A DNA stretch of 46,896 bases from an uncultured Prevotellaceae bacterium (GTDB taxonomy: Bacteria > Bacteroidota > Bacteroidia > Bacteroidales > Bacteroidaceae): assembly GCA_947303855.1 (NCBI GenBank), contig CAMYZO010000014.1:1-46896 (forward strand). Reading direction: 5' to 3'. Shown here one piece after another: positions 42,756 to 46,896 of the stretch (within the stretch, counting starts at the first letter, position 1; each line of letters opens with the position of its first letter). A program made the translations under genes and the position numbers. Under the pieces are notes generated by a model. The model worked only from the letters and a program-made list of their open reading frames with translations, was not told where the DNA came from and made no database searches.

Positions 42756-45700
42756 ATGAGAAAAATGATGAAGAAGACAATCCTACTAACCCTGCTGATG
42801 ACGGCGGTGGCAACCCTGGCGATGGGTGCCAGGAAGAAGAAGGCGGCACCGCCCGTCACCGTCTGCGACCTGAGGACGGAGCGACTGGTCAACCCCATGA
42901 GCATCGACACACCGGCGCCTCGCATAGGCTGGCGCATAGAGTCGGCGCAGAAGGAGGTGATGCAGACCAGTTGCCACATCATCGTGGCCTCGACACAGGC
43001 AAAGGCCGAGGCCCTGGAGGGCGACCTCTGGGATGCCACCATCGACGGCAGCCAATCACAATGGGTAGCCTACGAGGGTAAGCCCCTGAAGAGCAACACA
43101 CGCTGCTTCTGGCGCGTGAAGGTGGCCACCACCAAGGGCGAGAGTGCGTGGAGCGACGTGGCCCTGTGGAACGTCGGTCTGCTGACGGAGAGCGACTGGC
43201 GCGGCCGCTGGATAGGCTGGAACCGTGCCATGCCGTGGGACTGTCTGACGGAGCACAGCCGTCTGTCTGCCCGCTACCTGCGCCATGAGTTCGCCTTCGA
43301 CAAAGAGGTGAGGCAAGCCACGCTATATATCTGTGGCTTAGGCATGTACGAGGCCTTTATCAACGGTCAGCGCGTGGGCACTCAGGTGCTGGCTCCTGCC
43401 CCCACCGACTACCGCCGCACGGTGCTCTACAATGCCTTCGACGTCACTGCCATGCTGGCACAGCAGAATGCCATCGGCGTCGTCCTGGGCAACGGCCGCT
43501 TCTTCACCATGCAGCAAGACAAGAAGCCTTACAAGATTACGAACTTCGGCTACCCCACCCTGCGCCTGAACCTCATCGTGGAGTTTGCCGACGGCAGCCG
43601 CAAGACCATCGCCACCGACGAGAAATGGAAAATCAATACCGACGGTGCCATCCGCTCTAACAACGAATACGACGGCGAGACCTACGATGCCCGCAAGGAC
43701 TTTAGTTCCCCTCCTAAGTTAGGAGGGGTTAGGGGTGGTCTGAACTGGACACAAGCAGGCTTCGACGACACCTCATGGCCTGCCGCCGAGCGCACCGCCA
43801 TCCCCTACGGCACCCTCCGCGGTGCCATGGCCGAGAACATGCAGGTGCTGCAGCAGCTGAAGCCCAAGAGCGTCAGCCGCAAGGGCAACCGTCTCATCGT
43901 CGACATGGGACAGAACATGGCCGGGTGGCTCTGCTGCCGCATGAACGGCTTGGCCACGGGCGACTCTGTCGTCATCCGCTTTGCCGAGAAACTCGATGCC
44001 AAAGGGGACATCTGGGTAGAGAACCTGCGTCACGCCCAGAGCACCGACCGCTACTATGCCAACGGTCAGGAACAGGGACGCTGGTGGCACCCCACGTTTG
44101 TCTATCACGGCTTCCGCTATGCCGAGATTACGGGTCTTGGTGACGCCACCGCCGACGACTTCATAGGCGAGGTCATCAGCGACGCCATGACTGAAACGGG
44201 GCACTTCGTATCTACCGATACCATATTAAATAAGGTGTACCAGAATGCACGCTGGGGTATCCTCGGCAACTACAAGGGCATGCCCGTCGACTGTCCGCAG
44301 CGCGACGAACGACAGCCCTGGCTCGGCGACCGCACACGGGGCTGCTTCGGCGAGGCTTTCCTCTTCGACAACCACAACCTCTATGCCAAGTGGGCACGCG
44401 ACATCACCGAGGCACAGCGCGAGGACGGCTGCATACCCGACGTGGCGCCCGCCTTCTGGAACTACTACAGCGACGACCTGACATGGGCGGCGGCGCTGCC
44501 CATGACGCTCCGCATGCTCCAGGGCCACTATGGCGACGATGCCCCGCTGCGCAGGTTTTATCCTCACGTGAAGCGCTGGCTGGAACACCTGAAGACGCAG
44601 TACCAGCGCGACGACGGTCTCATCCATTGCGGCAAATACGGCGACTGGTGTGTGCCGCCGGAGCGTGAGGAGCTCATACACAGCGAGGACCCGGCACGCA
44701 AGACCGACGTGACCCTCATCTCCACCGCCTACTATTACCATCTCTGCCGCATGATGGCGGAATGGTCGCACGCGCTCCCCTCCCTACAGGGAGGGGCCGG
44801 GGGTGGGTCTTTCGCCCGCGAAGCCGAAGCCACAAAGGAAGCCTTCAACCGCGCCTATCTGACAGTGAAGAAGGGTACGGCCACCGTGCCCGACCATATC
44901 CTCTACCCCGACAGCACCTACTACGGCAACAACACCGTCACGGCCAACGTGCTGCCCTACTGTTTCGGCATGATCGACGACCCCTATGTCAAGCAGCAGG
45001 TAGAGAAGCAAATCGTCAAGGCCATCACCGACCAGAACCTGGGAACCATCACCACCGGCGTCATCGGCACCGGCTGGCTCATGCACGCCCTCACCATGAT
45101 GGGACGCACCGACCTGGCCTGGCTCCTGGCTACCAACAAGAAGTACCCGTCGTGGGGCTATATGGCCGACCACGGCGCCACCACCATCTGGGAACTGTGG
45201 AACGGTGACACCGCCTCGCCGAAGATGAACTCCGGCAACCACGTCATGCTGCTCGGCGACCTGCTCTCCTGGCTCTATGAGTGCATTGCCGGCATCGGGG
45301 CTGCCGACGCGGGCTTCAAGCACATCACCATGGCACCCGACTTCACCGTCGACGAGATTGACGACATCGACGCCTCCTACAACTCCATCTACGGCCCCAT
45401 CGTGAGCCGCTGGAAGAAGGTGCAGGGCCGCCTCTACTGGCATGTGGAGATTCCCGCCAACACCAAGGCAACGCTCCGGCTGCCTGACAGCGAGATGCTG
45501 ACTCTGGGCTCCGGCGCTTACGACCTGGAGCGCCCGCTGCCTCAGCGCATGCCCTCCGACAAGACCATCACCACGTCGCCCGTCGTCGTCGACGAGTTCC
45601 TCTACAAGGAAGCACCCTTCCCCTCCTGCCATTCTGCCAGCATCGTCGAGACGAGGAAGGGCGACCTCGTGGCCACCTATTTCGGAGGCACCCGCGAGCG

Positions 45701-46706
45701 CAACCCCGACGTCTGCATCTGGGTGAGCCGCAAGCCTAAGGGCGCCAGGGAATGGACAAAGCCCATGATGGTGGCCGACGGCGTGGAACTGAAGCCCCTG
45801 AAGCCCGACTCCACGGCAACAGTCAGTCTGGTGACCACCCCACAGAAGCCCGCCTTCGGTGGCCAGTTCCTGCCGATACCCGAATGGAAGGGACGGCGTG
45901 GCGAAGCCGCCATAAGCCCCAACCCCTCCCCCTTTGGGGGAGGTCGGGAGGGGGCTTACCGCGAAGCCTGCTGGAACCCCGTACTGTTTGAGACACCCTC
46001 GGGCGAACTGCACCTCTACTTCAAGATAGGATTCGACATCCAGAGCTGGCAGGGCTGGCGCGTCGTCTCGAAGGACGGCGGCAAGACGTGGAGCCGGCGC
46101 GAGCGGCTGCCCGAAGGTATCTACGGTCCCATCAAGAACAAGCCCATACTCAACAACGGCCGCATCATCTCGCCTACCAGCGACGAGCGCGACGGCTGGA
46201 AGCTCTACTTCGAACTGTCCGACGACATGGGGAAGACCTGGCGCCGCACCGCCTACGTCGAGGCCGACAAGGGGGTGAAGGCCATCCAGCCCACCATCAT
46301 CGTGCTGCCCGACGGTCGCCTGCAGGCCCTCTGCCGCACCCGCAGCCGCCATATCGGCATCACCTACAGCAGCGACAACGGCGAGACATGGAGCAAGCTC
46401 CAGTTCATCGATACGCCCAACAACAACAGCGGCCTCGATGCCGTCACCCTGCAAGATGGCACCTTCGCCATGATCTGCAACGACTGGCCCATTGAGCCTA
46501 CCAAGGAGAAGGGTGCCCGCACGCCCCTCTCCGTCCTGCGCAGCACCGACGGCATCCATTGGAGCCACTGGATCACGCTTGAGGACTCGCCCATCATGCA
46601 GTACTCCTACCCCTCTATCATCCAGAGCCGCGACGGACATATCCACGTCATCTACACCTGGCGCCGCCAGCGCATCAAGCATGTGGAATTAAAAGTTGAA
46701 AGGTAA
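42756..46706 (+). CDS. GH78 alpha-L-rhamnosidase fused to a C-terminal sialidase-fold (BNR) domain
   Basis: 1316 residues. Signal peptide MRKMMKKTILLTLLMTAVATLAMG. Residues about 30-930 form a complete GH78 enzyme: CDLRTERLVNPMSIDTPAPR, DMGQNMAGW, the acid Glu518 in DCPQRDERQPWLGD and likely base Glu813 in TTIWELWNGD. Residues about 943-1316 form a six-bladed propeller of BNR_2/sialidase type: FPSCHSASIVETRKGDL, CWNPVLFETPSGELHLYFK, GPIKNKPILNNGRIISP, LQALCRTRSRHIGITYSSD and YSYPSIIQSRDGHIHVIYT. Three in-frame palindromic inserts lie at 43708, 44777 and 45914. Proposed roles: rhamnose removal, and possibly cleavage of a keto-deoxy sugar such as Kdo (inference). Confidence 0.85.
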   Translation: MRKMMKKTILLTLLMTAVATLAMGARKKKAAPPVTVCDLRTERLVNPMSIDTPAPRIGWRIESAQKEVMQTSCHIIVASTQAKAEALEGDLWDATIDGSQSQWVAYEGKPLKSNTRCFWRVKVATTKGESAWSDVALWNVGLLTESDWRGRWIGWNRAMPWDCLTEHSRLSARYLRHEFAFDKEVRQATLYICGLGMYEAFINGQRVGTQVLAPAPTDYRRTVLYNAFDVTAMLAQQNAIGVVLGNGRFFTMQQDKKPYKITNFGYPTLRLNLIVEFADGSRKTIATDEKWKINTDGAIRSNNEYDGETYDARKDFSSPPKLGGVRGGLNWTQAGFDDTSWPAAERTAIPYGTLRGAMAENMQVLQQLKPKSVSRKGNRLIVDMGQNMAGWLCCRMNGLATGDSVVIRFAEKLDAKGDIWVENLRHAQSTDRYYANGQEQGRWWHPTFVYHGFRYAEITGLGDATADDFIGEVISDAMTETGHFVSTDTILNKVYQNARWGILGNYKGMPVDCPQRDERQPWLGDRTRGCFGEAFLFDNHNLYAKWARDITEAQREDGCIPDVAPAFWNYYSDDLTWAAALPMTLRMLQGHYGDDAPLRRFYPHVKRWLEHLKTQYQRDDGLIHCGKYGDWCVPPEREELIHSEDPARKTDVTLISTAYYYHLCRMMAEWSHALPSLQGGAGGGSFAREAEATKEAFNRAYLTVKKGTATVPDHILYPDSTYYGNNTVTANVLPYCFGMIDDPYVKQQVEKQIVKAITDQNLGTITTGVIGTGWLMHALTMMGRTDLAWLLATNKKYPSWGYMADHGATTIWELWNGDTASPKMNSGNHVMLLGDLLSWLYECIAGIGAADAGFKHITMAPDFTVDEIDDIDASYNSIYGPIVSRWKKVQGRLYWHVEIPANTKATLRLPDSEMLTLGSGAYDLERPLPQRMPSDKTITTSPVVVDEFLYKEAPFPSCHSASIVETRKGDLVATYFGGTRERNPDVCIWVSRKPKGAREWTKPMMVADGVELKPLKPDSTATVSLVTTPQKPAFGGQFLPIPEWKGRRGEAAISPNPSPFGGGREGAYREACWNPVLFETPSGELHLYFKIGFDIQSWQGWRVVSKDGGKTWSRRERLPEGIYGPIKNKPILNNGRIISPTSDERDGWKLYFELSDDMGKTWRRTAYVEADKGVKAIQPTIIVLPDGRLQALCRTRSRHIGITYSSDNGETWSKLQFIDTPNNNSGLDAVTLQDGTFAMICNDWPIEPTKEKGARTPLSVLRSTDGIHWSHWITLEDSPIMQYSYPSIIQSRDGHIHVIYTWRRQRIKHVELKVER
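43708..43740 (+). repeat. In-frame palindromic insert, family A, in GH78 gene (copy 1)
   Basis: CCCCTCCTAA (43708-43717) and TTAGGAGGGG (43719-43728) with a one-base centre, then TTAGGGGTGGTC. Read as SSPPKLGGVRGGL between KDF and NWTQAGFDDTSW. Confidence 0.9.
44777..44810 (+). repeat. In-frame palindromic insert, family A, in GH78 gene (copy 2)
   Basis: CCCCTCCCT (44777-44785) and AGGGAGGGG (44788-44796), then CCGGGGGTGGGTCT. Read as LPSLQGGAGGGSF between two helices of the catalytic barrel. Confidence 0.9.
45914..45957 (+). repeat. In-frame palindromic insert, family A, in the BNR domain (copy 3)
   Basis: CCTCCCCC (45925-45932) and GGGGGAGG (45936-45943), nested in AAGCCCC and GGGGCTT. 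The tail is TCGGGAGGGGGCTT. An 8-base GCGAAGCC occurs at 45901-45908 and again at 45961-45968, exactly 60 bases apart. Read as [15 protein letters not shown] immediately before the conserved CWNPVLF. Confidence 0.9.
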
Positions 46707-46749
46707 AAAAGTGCTGTGTCACAAGCATGGGAAACTTTAGAAAACGAAA

Positions 46750-46896
46750 ATGAATATGCTAAGAACAACGTACAGTATGAGAAAGTGGATCATGGTAATG
46801 GGAGTTTTACCCCTTTACCTTTTTACCCTCTTACCCTTATCGGCACAGCCAGTATCCGTTGCCGGACTGTTCCCCTTAGAGGGCAGCGGCCGCATC
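46750..46896 (+). CDS. N-terminus of an exported protein, cut by window edge
   Basis: Frame open from the ATG at 46750 to the last base, 49 codons. It encodes a basic N-terminus (RTTYSMRKWIM), a hydrophobic core VLPLYLFTLLPL and a likely cleavage after SAQ, followed by PVSVAGLFPLEGSGRI. An alternative start at MRKWIM is possible. It is 43 bases after the GH78 gene, in the same direction, so it is probably the next gene of the RG-II operon. The mature start faintly recalls GH2 enzymes of this kind of cluster, but the piece is too short to assign. The core is encoded by a pyrimidine-rich near-repeat of TTTACCC. Confidence 0.65.
   Translation, partial: MNMLRTTYSMRKWIMVMGVLPLYLFTLLPLSAQPVSVAGLFPLEGSGRI

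Noticed and set aside
44784..46682. 632-codon open frame on the minus strand
   Set aside because: It is the antisense shadow of the GH78/BNR gene, whose plus-strand product has clear family motifs; the minus product is low-complexity Val/Gly/His.
1..46896. CRISPR array, tRNA, rRNA or transposase genes
   Set aside because: No array of spaced identical repeats, no cloverleaf or rRNA sequence, and no transposase-like protein was recognised by eye.

Overview
The window looks like a chromosomal piece of a Bacteroidales bacterium, most likely Prevotellaceae. Evidence: many promoters of the Bacteroidetes form (TTTG, 19-20 bp, then TAnnTTTG), almost no Shine-Dalgarno sites, a NuoC-NuoD fusion with no nuoEFG before nuoH, C-terminal tails resembling type IX secretion (T9SS) signals, and a pectin-degrading gene cluster with families known from Bacteroides. 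The genus is an inference. No rRNA, tRNA, CRISPR array, transposase or integrase was found.

Layout. 1-3937 (minus): respiratory complex I genes nuoA-nuoB-nuoCD-nuoH, cut by the left edge. 4097-8870: divergent lactate-type permease and a large FAD/Fe-S 2-hydroxyacid dehydrogenase, each with its own promoter in the shared spacer. 8908-11463: RlmD-type 23S rRNA methyltransferase and an outer-membrane porin. 11453-16916: small surface-polysaccharide block (flippase, methyltransferase, three glycosyltransferases). 16903-17526: cytidylate-kinase-like protein. 17612-25087 (minus): tightly packed seven-gene run from one promoter to one terminator (MORN-repeat protein, YhcH-type protein, glycogen branching enzyme, membrane/helical-repeat protein, pseudouridine synthase, 50-residue membrane protein, FAD oxidoreductase). 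25217-26654: kdsB and a shortened DnaJ-type co-chaperone.

26761-46896 is a pectin degradation region. Two secreted proteins with T9SS-like tails (a PL1 pectate lyase and a double beta-helix protein) precede an operon: GH143-GH142-like enzyme, CE19-like pectin esterase carrying an STN-like domain, GH95, GH140 apiosidase, a GH78 rhamnosidase fused to a sialidase-fold domain, and the start of another exported protein. These families match the published Bacteroides thetaiotaomicron system for rhamnogalacturonan-II (RG-II). The operon enzymes have ordinary signal peptides without lipobox or T9SS tail, so they probably trim RG-II side chains in the periplasm after surface cleavage. SusC/SusD and a regulator are not in the window.

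The most unusual signal is a set of short GC-rich palindromes inside coding sequences and always in frame: four copies of one family in GH95 and GH78, a doubled 21-nt palindrome and a 70-bp inverted-repeat tract in the GH143-GH142 gene, and a 21-nt palindrome in the NuoC part of nuoCD. They resemble in behaviour the in-frame palindromic elements of Rickettsia. A roughly 250-bp inverted-repeat element also lies between the two T9SS-type genes.
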